This document shows positions 27,325 to 35,050 of a DNA stretch of 64,000 nucleotides, piece by piece. The stretch's first letter is position 1. The number at the start of each line of letters is the position of its first letter. The notes below the pieces were generated by a model. It worked only from the letters and a program-made list of their open reading frames with translations. It was not told the DNA's origin and did no database searches. This DNA is from Flavobacterium tistrianum (lineage in GTDB: Bacteria > Bacteroidota > Bacteroidia > Flavobacteriales > Flavobacteriaceae): the NCBI RefSeq assembly GCF_003254545.1, contig NZ_QJRH01000058.1:1-64000 (forward strand), written 5' to 3'. The position numbers were made by a program, and so were the translations under genes.

Positions 27325-27355
27325 GGAACGATTGTTCCGTATTTTTATATCTTTG
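27325..27355 (+). promoter_or_regulatory. TetR autoregulatory operator and promoter
   Basis: GGAACGATTGTTCC (27325-27338) is close to the core of the 30-bp palindrome at 26476-26505. TATCTTTG (27348-27355) is the -7 element, with the operator centre about 17 bases upstream. The spacing is nearly the same as at the SDR promoter. Confidence 0.8.
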
Positions 27356-27378
27356 TAAAGGATTTTAATTTGAATGTC

Positions 27379-27960
27379 ATGGCTAGAACGAAAGAATTTA
27401 ATGAAGATCAGGCTTTAGATAAAGCAATCGAGATTTTTTGGCACAAAGGTTATAACGGAACTTCGGCTCAGGATTTGGTAAATCATTTAGGATTGAGTCG
27501 TTCTAGCTTGTATGATACTTTTGGCGATAAGCAAAAGCTATTTGTAAAGTCGTTAAAAAGATATCAAAAGCAAAATCACGATATTCTAATAGAACTTCTT
27601 GAAAGTGCGCCAAATATAAAAACGGCTTTTACTGATATTTTTAAACAGGCAGTTGTAGAAAGTCTTCAGGATCGAATTACAAAAGGCTGTTTTATGGTAA
27701 ATTCATCGGTTGAATTGGCGATGCACGATCCTGAAATTGCAAAAATTGTTCACGATAATCAGAAAACGGTTGAAGATATTTTTTGTAAAGCCATAAAAAA
27801 AGGGCAGGAGTTAGGCCAAATTTCTGACAAACAAGAAGCTCGATCTTTAGCTCGTTTTATCTTTAATAATTATTCAGGAATCCGTGTTTTAGCTAGAACA
27901 GGCGAGCGAGACAAACAAGTTTACGATGATATTTTGAAATCGATTTTCGCTTTATTCTAG
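27379..27960 (+). CDS. TetR/AcrR family transcriptional regulator
   Basis: A 193-residue regulator. The ATG at 27379 is chosen over an upstream TTG. The N-terminal HTH covers about 12-58 (DQALDKAIEIFWHKGYNGTS, then DLVNHLGLSRSSLYDTFGDK). The C-terminal helical domain has the YPQ/AefR-type profile (TKGCFMVNSSVELA). It likely represses its own gene and the SDR gene through the GGAACGATnGTTCC operators. A terminator follows. Confidence 0.92.
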   Translation: MARTKEFNEDQALDKAIEIFWHKGYNGTSAQDLVNHLGLSRSSLYDTFGDKQKLFVKSLKRYQKQNHDILIELLESAPNIKTAFTDIFKQAVVESLQDRITKGCFMVNSSVELAMHDPEIAKIVHDNQKTVEDIFCKAIKKGQELGQISDKQEARSLARFIFNNYSGIRVLARTGERDKQVYDDILKSIFALF

Positions 27961-27975
27961 AAAATCAGTTGCAAT

Positions 27976-28011
27976 AAAAAACGGCGATTACATTTGTAAC
28001 CGCCGTTTTTT
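27976..28011. terminator. Bidirectional terminator between TetR and ndpA
   Basis: AAAAAACGGCGATTAC and GTAACCGCCGTTTTTT form a 16-bp stem with one mismatch and an ATTT loop. A/T tails on both sides fit the convergent genes. Confidence 0.9.
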
Positions 28012-28046
28012 GTATTAATAAGTAAGTAATAGAAAATGAAAACTTC

Positions 28047-29105
28047 TTAGCTTTTCTCTTCTTTGTTGAAGTAAACTAAGTAGTAATACATTTGTTTTTC
28101 TTCATCCCAGCCTTTTTCAACAAATTTTTCTGCACTTTCTGGATTGATGAAATCCATTTTAATCTGAATGTGTGTATCCAAATTAATTACGTTTTTAATC
28201 GATTTTCTAGCGTCAGAAACTGCTGCGTTGGCGATAGGGAATGAGGTTACATCTTCGATGCTGTATTTTTCTCCTTTATCAACTTTATAATTTTTAAATT
28301 CAGGAATCAAATCAGGATTGTCTAATACTTCATTCAAGAAATTCTGCTCTTCAAACTGATCATTTTTAGCGAAATAATTCACAGATCGGTTCATAAACAT
28401 TACTTCCTCTTTCTTGTCTTCTGCTGGCAAAACAACGTCTTTGGCGAAGTTTTGACAGAATTTTAAATATTTTTTAGTGATGAAATTTTCATCCTCAAAA
28501 GCATCAACAGATAAAAAGTGCTCTAACCAGTAACGCGCATCGTAACGGTTGCTGTCTACAGTCAGGATTTTGTATCCTTCTTCTTTTTTATAGTTGAAAA
28601 TCAAACATCCTTTATCCAATTTACTTAAGTTGATTCCTTGCTGTAAAATCATTTCAAGGTTACTTCCGTTTTCTTCAAACTGTAAAAAGTCTGCTTGTAA
28701 CTCACTTTTAAAAATACCAATTGCATCAACTACATTATTATCAATGCTTAAGTTGGTTAAATACGTTACGTAAACCTCTCCATTTTTAATATGCGGGTGA
28801 TTTGACTGCTCAAATAAATGTTTTGTGATGCTTTTAGAAACCTCATGAACATTTGACGGATTAGCAAAAATCTCAGTTGCATATTTAAACATGTCGTTGT
28901 AATCCAAGTCCACTTCGTGTGCAAACTGATAATAGTTTTCTTCCTTTTCTCTAAAAGGCTTAAAAAAGAATTCTTTTATCAAAGGAACAATTTCGTCATT
29001 TAAATTAAACGGCTGCTCCGATAAAAAAATCGCTTCGTTGCGGCTTTTGTTTCCTACACGGTGTATTGACAGCGTGTCGATGTGGGTATTGAAAAGATTT
29101 ATCAT
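28047..29105 (-). CDS. ndpA: Nucleoid-associated protein, NdpA/YejK family
   Basis: A 352-residue protein matching the PF04245 nucleoid-associated family (N-terminal HRVGNKSRNEAIFLSEQPF, then FFKPFREKEENYYQF; ends MKMDFINPESAEKFVEKGW-type). The family binds DNA on the nucleoid, but its exact role in Bacteroidota is not known. The ATG is 9 bases from an octamer repeat arm, so the gene's original upstream region has been displaced by that element. Confidence 0.85.
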   Translation of the reverse strand: MINLFNTHIDTLSIHRVGNKSRNEAIFLSEQPFNLNDEIVPLIKEFFFKPFREKEENYYQFAHEVDLDYNDMFKYATEIFANPSNVHEVSKSITKHLFEQSNHPHIKNGEVYVTYLTNLSIDNNVVDAIGIFKSELQADFLQFEENGSNLEMILQQGINLSKLDKGCLIFNYKKEEGYKILTVDSNRYDARYWLEHFLSVDAFEDENFITKKYLKFCQNFAKDVVLPAEDKKEEVMFMNRSVNYFAKNDQFEEQNFLNEVLDNPDLIPEFKNYKVDKGEKYSIEDVTSFPIANAAVSDARKSIKNVINLDTHIQIKMDFINPESAEKFVEKGWDEEKQMYYYLVYFNKEEKS

Positions 29106-29113
29106 TTGTGTAT

Positions 29114-29618
29114 AGGTTCAGAGTAGCAAAGGTTCAAAGGGACAAAGGTTATTTTCTGTCTTTTATTCTGCGAATAAAAGCACTTAACATTCGTTCCAAT
29201 TCTCTGCTTTCTCCATTAATTTTATTGAATTGGTTCTCCGTTATATATTTTAAATTGAATGAAATTTCGAGTTGTGTGTGCATTTCAAATAGTGATGAAA
29301 TTGAAATATTTAGAAATCTCAAATAATCACTATTTCCATCTCTTCCATAACCTTCAGCAATATTACTCGGTATTGAAATGGAACATCTTCTAATTTGTGA
29401 AGATAGACCATAAATTTCTTCTTTTGGGAATGAATTTGTTAATTGGTAAATCTCAGTTACCAGATTCATAGATTTTTGCCAGATTAAAAGGTTGCGAAAA
29501 GTTTTCATTTTATATTTTAAGAATTAAAATATAAAAATAAAGAAAAATATTACATTTTTAAAATCATCAGATTTTAAGAAAACCTCTGAACCTTTGTACC
29601 TATGCCTCTTTGAACCTC
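29114..29618. mobile_element. Candidate S23 cassette flanked by octamer inverted repeats
   Basis: The left arm (29114-29150) is five octamers ATAGGTTC-AGAGTAGC and so on. The right arm (29581-29618), read on the other strand, is five octamers of the same WDAG-NNNC type. They enclose the four-helix-bundle gene. The left arm ends inside that gene's stop codon. No transposase is present and no target duplication is obvious, so mobility is inferred from the structure and from the empty copies elsewhere in the window. Confidence 0.5.
29149..29508 (-). CDS. Four-helix-bundle protein (S23, 23S rRNA intervening-sequence family)
   Basis: A 119-residue helical protein with the family hallmarks LIWQKSMNLVTEIY, FPKEEIYGLSSQIRRCSISI and PSNIAEGYGR. 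Family members were first seen inside intervening sequences of bacterial 23S rRNA genes; some assemble as pentamers. Their function is unknown. Here the gene stands between protein-coding genes but is enclosed by inverted octamer repeats, like a free-standing intervening sequence. The stop codon TAA is part of the left repeat arm. Confidence 0.88.
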   Translation of the reverse strand: MKTFRNLLIWQKSMNLVTEIYQLTNSFPKEEIYGLSSQIRRCSISIPSNIAEGYGRDGNSDYLRFLNISISSLFEMHTQLEISFNLKYITENQFNKINGESRELERMLSAFIRRIKDRK

Positions 29619-29623
29619 AAAAA

Positions 29624-30166
29624 TTAATTCCAATTCTCTTCAAATCCATAATCTTCGAAGCTGTCATCACCTTCAAACATGTCAAGATCGTCTTCGTCTA
29701 GGTCGTCTTCAAATTCTCCGTAGATATCGTCGTGCATGTCATCGGCTTCGAAGTTTTTTTCAAGAGCTTCGTCTGGCATTTCACCGTGAGAGAATAGAGT
29801 TTCTGGGTAAGTTGCTCCAACAGTTTCATCTTCGATAGCTGCTAATTCAACTAAGAAAGTCCACATGCTGATGAAATCGTAAACGTAGATAATCTTTGTA
29901 TTTTCTTTATCTAAAATACTAGATAACGGATAATCGTTCATGGTTCTCATTTCGCCAGGAACATCTCCTGTATCAAAAAGCGGAATTTCATCTTCTTGAT
30001 TCCATGTGTCATCACAAGTATAAAATGAAGCCACTTCTGATCCGTCAAAGCCAAAAGCATTGAAGATTGCATTGTGTAAATCCTCAAGAGTATCTTCCTC
30101 AAGAATTGCAATGTCTCTAAAAATATCTTCTTCGGCGTCTAGAATAACTCTAAATTTATAAACCAT
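29624..30166 (-). CDS. pRiA4b ORF-3-like protein with acidic tail
   Basis: A 180-residue protein. The first 115 residues match the plasmid pRiA4b ORF-3/IS1096 TnpR-like family (VILDAEEDIFRDIAILEEDT, FGFDGSEVASFYTCDDTWNQ, IIYVYDFISMWTF). The last 45 residues are almost entirely acidic (GEFEDDLDEDDLDMF). The family is widespread on Bacteroidota chromosomes; its function is unknown and it is not itself evidence of a transposon. The right octamer arm of the S23 cassette ends 5 bases after its stop. Confidence 0.8.
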   Translation of the reverse strand: MVYKFRVILDAEEDIFRDIAILEEDTLEDLHNAIFNAFGFDGSEVASFYTCDDTWNQEDEIPLFDTGDVPGEMRTMNDYPLSSILDKENTKIIYVYDFISMWTFLVELAAIEDETVGATYPETLFSHGEMPDEALEKNFEADDMHDDIYGEFEDDLDEDDLDMFEGDDSFEDYGFEENWN

Positions 30167-30286
30167 AATCTTTGTTTTTATTGAGAGGTCAAAGGTAAAA
30201 TATAAAAAACGAAATTCGAATCTCGAATTGCGATTTGTTGAAAAGATTTTAATCTTTTGTTTTTCTGTAATTTACTTGTTTTGCAA

Positions 30287-30365
30287 TCCTGATAGGTTTT
30301 CAAAACCTCGTAGGTCTTATTAATGCTGAAGTTTATACCTACAAGGTTTTGAAAACCTTGCAGGA
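30287..30365. repeat. CCTGCAAGG-type long inverted repeat
   Basis: TCCTGATAGGTTTTCAAAAC at the left and GGTTTTGAAAACCTTGCAGG at the right form a long stem. Each arm is itself a palindrome around AGGTTTTNAAAACCT. A sibling lies at 54004-54087. It fills most of the gap between the ORF-3-like and HPP genes. Confidence 0.88.
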
Positions 30366-30377
30366 GAAGAACGAAAA

Positions 30378-30977
30378 CTACTTTCTCGCCAATCTTTTTC
30401 TAATTTTATGATAATGTTTATGATAAGTACTGTGACTTGGGTAAGTTCTGCTTGAAGTAATATTATTAAAAATCAAAGCGATTACAAATAAAATTAAAAC
30501 ACCAACTAGAACTGGTGAAATTACATACATATAGCCTAAACCTTTTATTTGTGCTGAACCTGTAACTGCAATTAGCGCTGTCGCCCCTCCTGGCGGATGC
30601 AGTGTTTTTGTAATTTGCATGAAAATAATGGAAAGAGAAACAGCAAGTGGAGCAGAAATCCAAACAATATCAGGTACGAGTTTATTTACCGTAACGCCTA
30701 TAAAAGCAGAAATAAGATGACCTCCAATTAAATTTCGTGGTTGCGAAAACGGACTTTGTATGATTCCATAAATCAAAACACTCGACGCACCAAAAGAGCC
30801 AATTAAATAGACGACATCACTTCCTGTAAATTGTGAAGATTCAAGATAGGCAAGAATTCCAATTCCGACAAATGAACCTAAAAAAGACCAAAAATGCTCT
30901 TTATAATCAATTAAAGTTTCCTTGTAAAGAATGTAACGTGTTTTGCGATAGCTTCTTTTTATTTTTTCTGTTGGCAT
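30378..30977 (-). CDS. HPP family integral membrane protein
   Basis: A 199-residue inner-membrane protein with four hydrophobic helices and the family signature HPPGGATAL (TKTLHPPGGA). The N-terminus is strongly basic. HPP proteins have been linked to nitrite transport in cyanobacteria and plants, but the substrate here is not known. The C-terminus is basic (KIRKRLARK). It shares a strand with the ClC gene, 84 bases downstream of it. Confidence 0.85.
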   Translation of the reverse strand: MPTEKIKRSYRKTRYILYKETLIDYKEHFWSFLGSFVGIGILAYLESSQFTGSDVVYLIGSFGASSVLIYGIIQSPFSQPRNLIGGHLISAFIGVTVNKLVPDIVWISAPLAVSLSIIFMQITKTLHPPGGATALIAVTGSAQIKGLGYMYVISPVLVGVLILFVIALIFNNITSSRTYPSHSTYHKHYHKIRKRLARK

Positions 30978-31061
30978 TATTGTGGTATTATATTTTACTC
31001 GTTATGTTTTTAAATATACTTTGCTGTATGTTCTTAATCTTCAGATCATACTAGTCTGAAG

Positions 31062-32342
31062 TTATTTAGCTAAACTTGGAGAATAACTGTAAACGGTGTA
31101 CGGATAAATGGTTTTGGCTGTATATTTTGAAATCAAGCAAACTGCAAGAATCGGGAAAAATAAAGTGTAATCGTTTGTTAAGCCGCAAACTAAGAAAATC
31201 GCTGTGAAAGGCGCATGAATACTGGCACTTAAAACAGCTGCCATTCCAATAATCATAAAGTTAATCGGAATCACATTTACATGGAAAAAGCTGTTTAGGA
31301 TAGAAGCCAGTAATAATCCTAAAAATGCTCCAATAAATAAACTTGGTGCAAAAACACCGCCGTCACCGCCAGAAGCCAATGTGATTGAAGTTACAATTGG
31401 TTTTAGTATTAAAATACCAATAAAAGTCAACGCTAAAGTAATGGTCAATTGCGCTTGATGTGCATTTCCAAAAATCCCTTTAATGGCGTGATAACCTTCT
31501 CCGTACAATTGAGGGAAAAAGAATAATGAAATGCTTAAAACAGCAGATCCTAAAATGATTTTATAATAATGTGTATCGATTTTTCCAAATTGAGATTTGA
31601 AAAATAAAACACAGCGAGTTAAGTAAACCGAATTCATTCCGGCTAAAATTCCTAAAAGAATAAAGTACGGAATTGCCTTTAAATTCCATGTCGTAATTGA
31701 AACCGCAAACAGTGGCTCTTCTTTTAAAATGGTTAACAAACCAAATGCGATAGAAACGGCAATTAAATTGGAAATGACAAATGCTCGCGTTACTTTTCTG
31801 GAAATTACTTCGAAAGCAAATAAAACTCCCGCAATCGGACTGCTGAAAAGTGCTGTAACGCCCGCCGCAACTCCTGCACAGATTAGTTCTGTTTTGTATT
31901 GACGGAAAACATTTTCTTTTTCGTGCGCTACAGAACCAATAGTTGCTGTAGCTACAACTGTAGAGACTTCGATTCCTGTTGAACCTCCAAAAATAACCGT
32001 TAATAATCCGTTTATGAAGTGAGATGGAATTTTGTATGAAGGAAGGTTTTTAGATTTTGAAGCCGTACTTTCAAAAACTTCTTTGATTCCTTTGTTTTCT
32101 TTTTTCTTAAAAAGGTATTGCCTTAAAAAATAAATTACCGACAAACCGAAAACAGGAAATATGATGTAAAATATGGGATGGACAGATACTTCGTGAAAGA
32201 AGATTTCTTCGTAATATTCGGTTATTTTTTTTAGTGAAATTCCGAGAAAGGCAGAAAGAAAGCCAATTAAGATAGAAACAATAACTAATTTTCGGAGTTT
32301 GATTAATTGATGGTTTTTTTTGATTTGCGCCGTTTTGTTCAT
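31062..32342 (-). CDS. ClC family chloride channel/antiporter
   Basis: The 426-residue product begins at ATG 32340-32342 (MNKTAQIKK); a longer frame adds a basic extension of 18 residues that is probably not translated. About ten helices are visible. The second conserved motif reads GGSTGIEVSTV in place of the usual GREGP: the gating Glu is kept, but Arg, Gly and Pro are changed. The third motif GGVFAPSLFIGAFLG is intact. The first motif (usually GSGIP) is degenerate (ENKGIKEVF). No CBS domains follow. Either transporter or channel mode is possible. Confidence 0.9.
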   Translation of the reverse strand: MNKTAQIKKNHQLIKLRKLVIVSILIGFLSAFLGISLKKITEYYEEIFFHEVSVHPIFYIIFPVFGLSVIYFLRQYLFKKKENKGIKEVFESTASKSKNLPSYKIPSHFINGLLTVIFGGSTGIEVSTVVATATIGSVAHEKENVFRQYKTELICAGVAAGVTALFSSPIAGVLFAFEVISRKVTRAFVISNLIAVSIAFGLLTILKEEPLFAVSITTWNLKAIPYFILLGILAGMNSVYLTRCVLFFKSQFGKIDTHYYKIILGSAVLSISLFFFPQLYGEGYHAIKGIFGNAHQAQLTITLALTFIGILILKPIVTSITLASGGDGGVFAPSLFIGAFLGLLLASILNSFFHVNVIPINFMIIGMAAVLSASIHAPFTAIFLVCGLTNDYTLFFPILAVCLISKYTAKTIYPYTVYSYSPSLAK

Positions 32343-32502
32343 CACTTTGAATTTGAAATCACATTTTTTTCTGCGGATCACAAAATTAAGCATCAAATTC
32401 GGTTTTTTATAGGAAATCTTTAATTTAGTGTGTTAAAATAGGTATAAACAGGAAAATTCTGTCGTGTGTTTTGCTTGGCAAAGTGAAGAGAAATTGCTCG
32501 AA

Positions 32503-32560
32503 AAGTCGCAGAGTCGCAAAGTTTTTTAAGTAAATTCTTTGCGACTCTGCGACTTTGCGA
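32503..32560. repeat. Octamer hairpin (AGTCGCAG units)
   Basis: AAGTCGCAGAGTCGCAAAG (32503-32521) and CTTTGCGACTCTGCGACTT (32537-32555) form a 19-bp perfect stem with a 15-base A/T loop. The arm is AAAG/AGAG spaced by TCGC, so the WDAG-NNNC octamer applies. It lies 20 bases beyond the stop of the VOC gene. Confidence 0.93.
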
Positions 32561-32579
32561 GATTAAAAAATAACTTAAT

Positions 32580-32969
32580 TTATCTTTCGTAAAACTCAAT
32601 CGGCAATAAATCTGGATCTGCAATAAAAGTGAAACGTTTTTCTGTAGTCTCATCAATTCTTATCGGTTCAGATTCTATGTTTTTTGAAGTTAAAAAGGCA
32701 ATAGTTTCTTCCAGATTAATAACTTCAAAAGCTAAATGACGCAATCCAACCGCTTCAGGTCTTGAAGGTCTTTGCGGCGGATTCGGGAATGAGAATAATT
32801 CAACCACATAAGAACCATTCAAAGCCAAATCCAATTTATACGATTGGCGTTCTTCACGATAGATTTCTCTAATTATGGTTAAACCTAAAATCTGAGTATA
32901 GAAATATTTCGATTTTTCGTAATCGGAACATAAAATGGCAATATGATGGACTTTGTTAAGGGTAAGCAT
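32580..32969 (-). CDS. VOC family protein (glyoxalase/bleomycin-resistance type)
   Basis: The 129-residue product begins at ATG 32967-32969, giving the canonical VOC start (KVHHIAILCSDYEKSKYFYT). The metal-site His is in VHHIAI, a second His is in GLRHLAFEV and the Glu in DLLPIEFYER. It is close to YaeR-like single-domain VOC proteins. Its ATG overlaps the stop of the acetyltransferase gene by one base (TAATG), so translation is coupled. The substrate is unknown. Confidence 0.88.
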   Translation of the reverse strand: MLTLNKVHHIAILCSDYEKSKYFYTQILGLTIIREIYREERQSYKLDLALNGSYVVELFSFPNPPQRPSRPEAVGLRHLAFEVINLEETIAFLTSKNIESEPIRIDETTEKRFTFIADPDLLPIEFYER

Positions 32970-33544
32970 TATTTTTTGGGTTGAGGTTCTTGATTTAATT
33001 TTCGAATAACTTTCGCTGGATTTCCAACAGCAAGCGAATTGTCTGGAATATCTTTTGTAACAACAGATCCAGCACCAATAACACAGCCTTTTCCAATGGT
33101 TACGCCAGGGCAGATAACAGAGTTTCCGCCAATCCAACAATCGTCTCCAATGGTAACAGGATATGCATTTTCTAATGTTTTTCTTAATTCAGCATCTAGC
33201 GGATGAGAAGCAGTATAAATCTGAACATTTGGTGCAATAAATACATTCGATCCGATATTTACAGGTGCGCAGTCTAAAACAACACAATTCACGTTAAAAT
33301 AAACATTTTCGCCAGCAAAAATATTGTATCCGTAATCACAATGAAAAGGAGGTTCAATATAAAATCCAGCTCGAGCGTTTGGAATTAATTCTTTTAAAAT
33401 CTCTTTTGCTTTTTTGGTAACTCGGTATTCTTTTACATTTAAGCTGTGCAAAAGATTCTTTGCGGCGCGACGGCCTTTAATTAATTCGGGATCAAAGGCG
33501 TTATAATATTCACCAGAGATCATTTTTTCTTTTTCGGTTTTCAC
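32969..33544 (-). CDS. Sugar O-acetyltransferase (Maa/NodL type)
   Basis: A 191-residue hexapeptide-repeat acetyltransferase. The N-terminal helical part contains EKEKMISGEYYNAFDPEL, followed by the left-handed beta-helix (PVNIGSNVFIAPNVQIYTAS, HPLD, then IGDDCWIGGNSVICPGVTIG and KGCVIGAGSVVTKDIP). The catalytic His is in TASHPLD. The start is a GTG overlapping the TAG of the upstream gene (TAGTG); an ATG 7 codons in is the alternative. The likely substrate is maltose or a similar sugar. Confidence 0.9.
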   Translation of the reverse strand: MKTEKEKMISGEYYNAFDPELIKGRRAAKNLLHSLNVKEYRVTKKAKEILKELIPNARAGFYIEPPFHCDYGYNIFAGENVYFNVNCVVLDCAPVNIGSNVFIAPNVQIYTASHPLDAELRKTLENAYPVTIGDDCWIGGNSVICPGVTIGKGCVIGAGSVVTKDIPDNSLAVGNPAKVIRKLNQEPQPKK

Positions 33545-35031
33545 TATTTGAGATTGTTCTTTTTGAGGATTTTATCTAAATAATCGCTTCCCCAATTTTT
33601 ATTCATGTTTTTATTCTGTTTTCTTGTTTCCAATATTCTTTTATTGATAGATTCATCCTTGAATGAAATTAACGTCATGACAATTTGTGTATATACATAT
33701 GCATTGTCTTCAATTTTTAATCTTTTAAAAAGGGGCTCCACAAAATAAGAATCTTTAAGTTCTAGAACTTTATTACAATACATTTCAAACTCAATAACCT
33801 TAGCTTCTAAAATTTTATGTGTAATTATCTCATAAGCTTGATTTTTATCATTTATTAAAATGAAATTTAAGATTGTTTCATCTAAGTTTTCTCCAAATAT
33901 ATTGTCATTACTAATGACAGGAAGTGATATTTGATTCTCAAGGACATAATTTGGGATTAACGTTCTTTTACTTAATTGGTAGGTCCTTAATGGATCAATT
34001 TTCAAAAGATATTTGAAACCATCAAGGGTAAGAACATTTTCTTCTTCCCAAATTTTCCATAGTAAATTATCATAAAGATTGAATTTGTTCAATAGGATTG
34101 CATCATAAACAAAGTTTATATGATATTTTTTTATGTTTGGATGTTTAACTTTCGTGAATGGATAACTCAATAATTCTAATGCTTTTTGATTTTTGTAGGT
34201 TGCAATTGCGATATATAATTCTTTCCATTCGTTATCATAATGAGTATCATTGAAGGTAGAATTAAGATTGTTCTCTAAGAATTGTTGAAATCTTAAATCT
34301 GGAAAATTTTGTATTGCTTTATAGGTGTAAAAATTTCCATAATTATAGTCCTTATTATTTAAAATAAGTTCAATATCATTTTCATTTTTATATTTTGCAA
34401 GAGTTACTAAAGCACTTTGGTTATTATATTTAGTTACCAATTCTCTAACTTTTGGATATAATTCTTTAGTTATTTCTGCACTTTCAATAGCTTTAAACCT
34501 TGAATCAAGATTATTCTCTTCGTAAACTAAAAGACTGTCTACAATTTTAAATTCCTTTTCGTCTAACTTTTTGATTTCATCATCTACGTAATTTGGTGTA
34601 ACAAGATTGATGAAAAAATCTCCAACTTTTTGTTCTGATGATTCGCATCCAAATTGTGTTTGAACAATTGTATCATCATTTAAATGTTCTTTTACGATCG
34701 AAAATAAATCGGTTTCAGGATGATATAATAATGCCCAGAAAGAATAACACCTTACAACCCCATTTGTATGTTTAGTAAGTATTTTTAATTCCTCTTTAGA
34801 AGCACTTTTTTTTAATTCTTCAAAGTTATCATATTGTTTTGGACGCGTTCCAGAAGCAAAAACAGCAGAACTCATTAAAACATTAATATTTTCTATTTTT
34901 TTTACAATTTGATTTGTTTTTGCGGAAATTTCAGGCTCAATATAAATGCTTCTTCCATAGCAATTTCCAGCCGAAGATAATATGACAAGGCAGATTGTAA
35001 AAAATGAAATTCTTAAAATTGATTTATTCAT
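33544..35031 (-). CDS. Secreted helical-repeat hypothetical protein
   Basis: The 495-residue product uses ATG 35029-35031, which begins a signal peptide (MNKSILRISFFTICLVILSS, then AGNCYG). The rest is Lys/Asn-rich and predicted all-helical, with repeat-like segments (KNENDIELILNN, KNQKALELLSYP, KDESINKRILET) that resemble HEAT-like repeats. The domain family is not recognised. The gene looks more A/T-rich than the enzymes on each side and interrupts an otherwise compact set; its stop overlaps the next start (TAGTG). Confidence 0.65.
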   Translation of the reverse strand: MNKSILRISFFTICLVILSSAGNCYGRSIYIEPEISAKTNQIVKKIENINVLMSSAVFASGTRPKQYDNFEELKKSASKEELKILTKHTNGVVRCYSFWALLYHPETDLFSIVKEHLNDDTIVQTQFGCESSEQKVGDFFINLVTPNYVDDEIKKLDEKEFKIVDSLLVYEENNLDSRFKAIESAEITKELYPKVRELVTKYNNQSALVTLAKYKNENDIELILNNKDYNYGNFYTYKAIQNFPDLRFQQFLENNLNSTFNDTHYDNEWKELYIAIATYKNQKALELLSYPFTKVKHPNIKKYHINFVYDAILLNKFNLYDNLLWKIWEEENVLTLDGFKYLLKIDPLRTYQLSKRTLIPNYVLENQISLPVISNDNIFGENLDETILNFILINDKNQAYEIITHKILEAKVIEFEMYCNKVLELKDSYFVEPLFKRLKIEDNAYVYTQIVMTLISFKDESINKRILETRKQNKNMNKNWGSDYLDKILKKNNLK

Positions 35032-35050
35032 AAAACAAAAGAGAAATATT

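Noticed and set aside
29624..30166. IS1096-type transposon
   Set aside because: The similarity is to a passenger-type protein only; there is no transposase or terminal repeat of its own.
32420..32656. 78-codon frame over the 32.5 kb repeat
   Set aside because: It is composed of repeat hairpin sequence and the end of the VOC gene in another frame.
32969..33140. Longer start for the VOC gene
   Set aside because: The extra Cys/Trp/Lys-rich residues lie within the acetyltransferase gene in another frame and precede the canonical VOC start.
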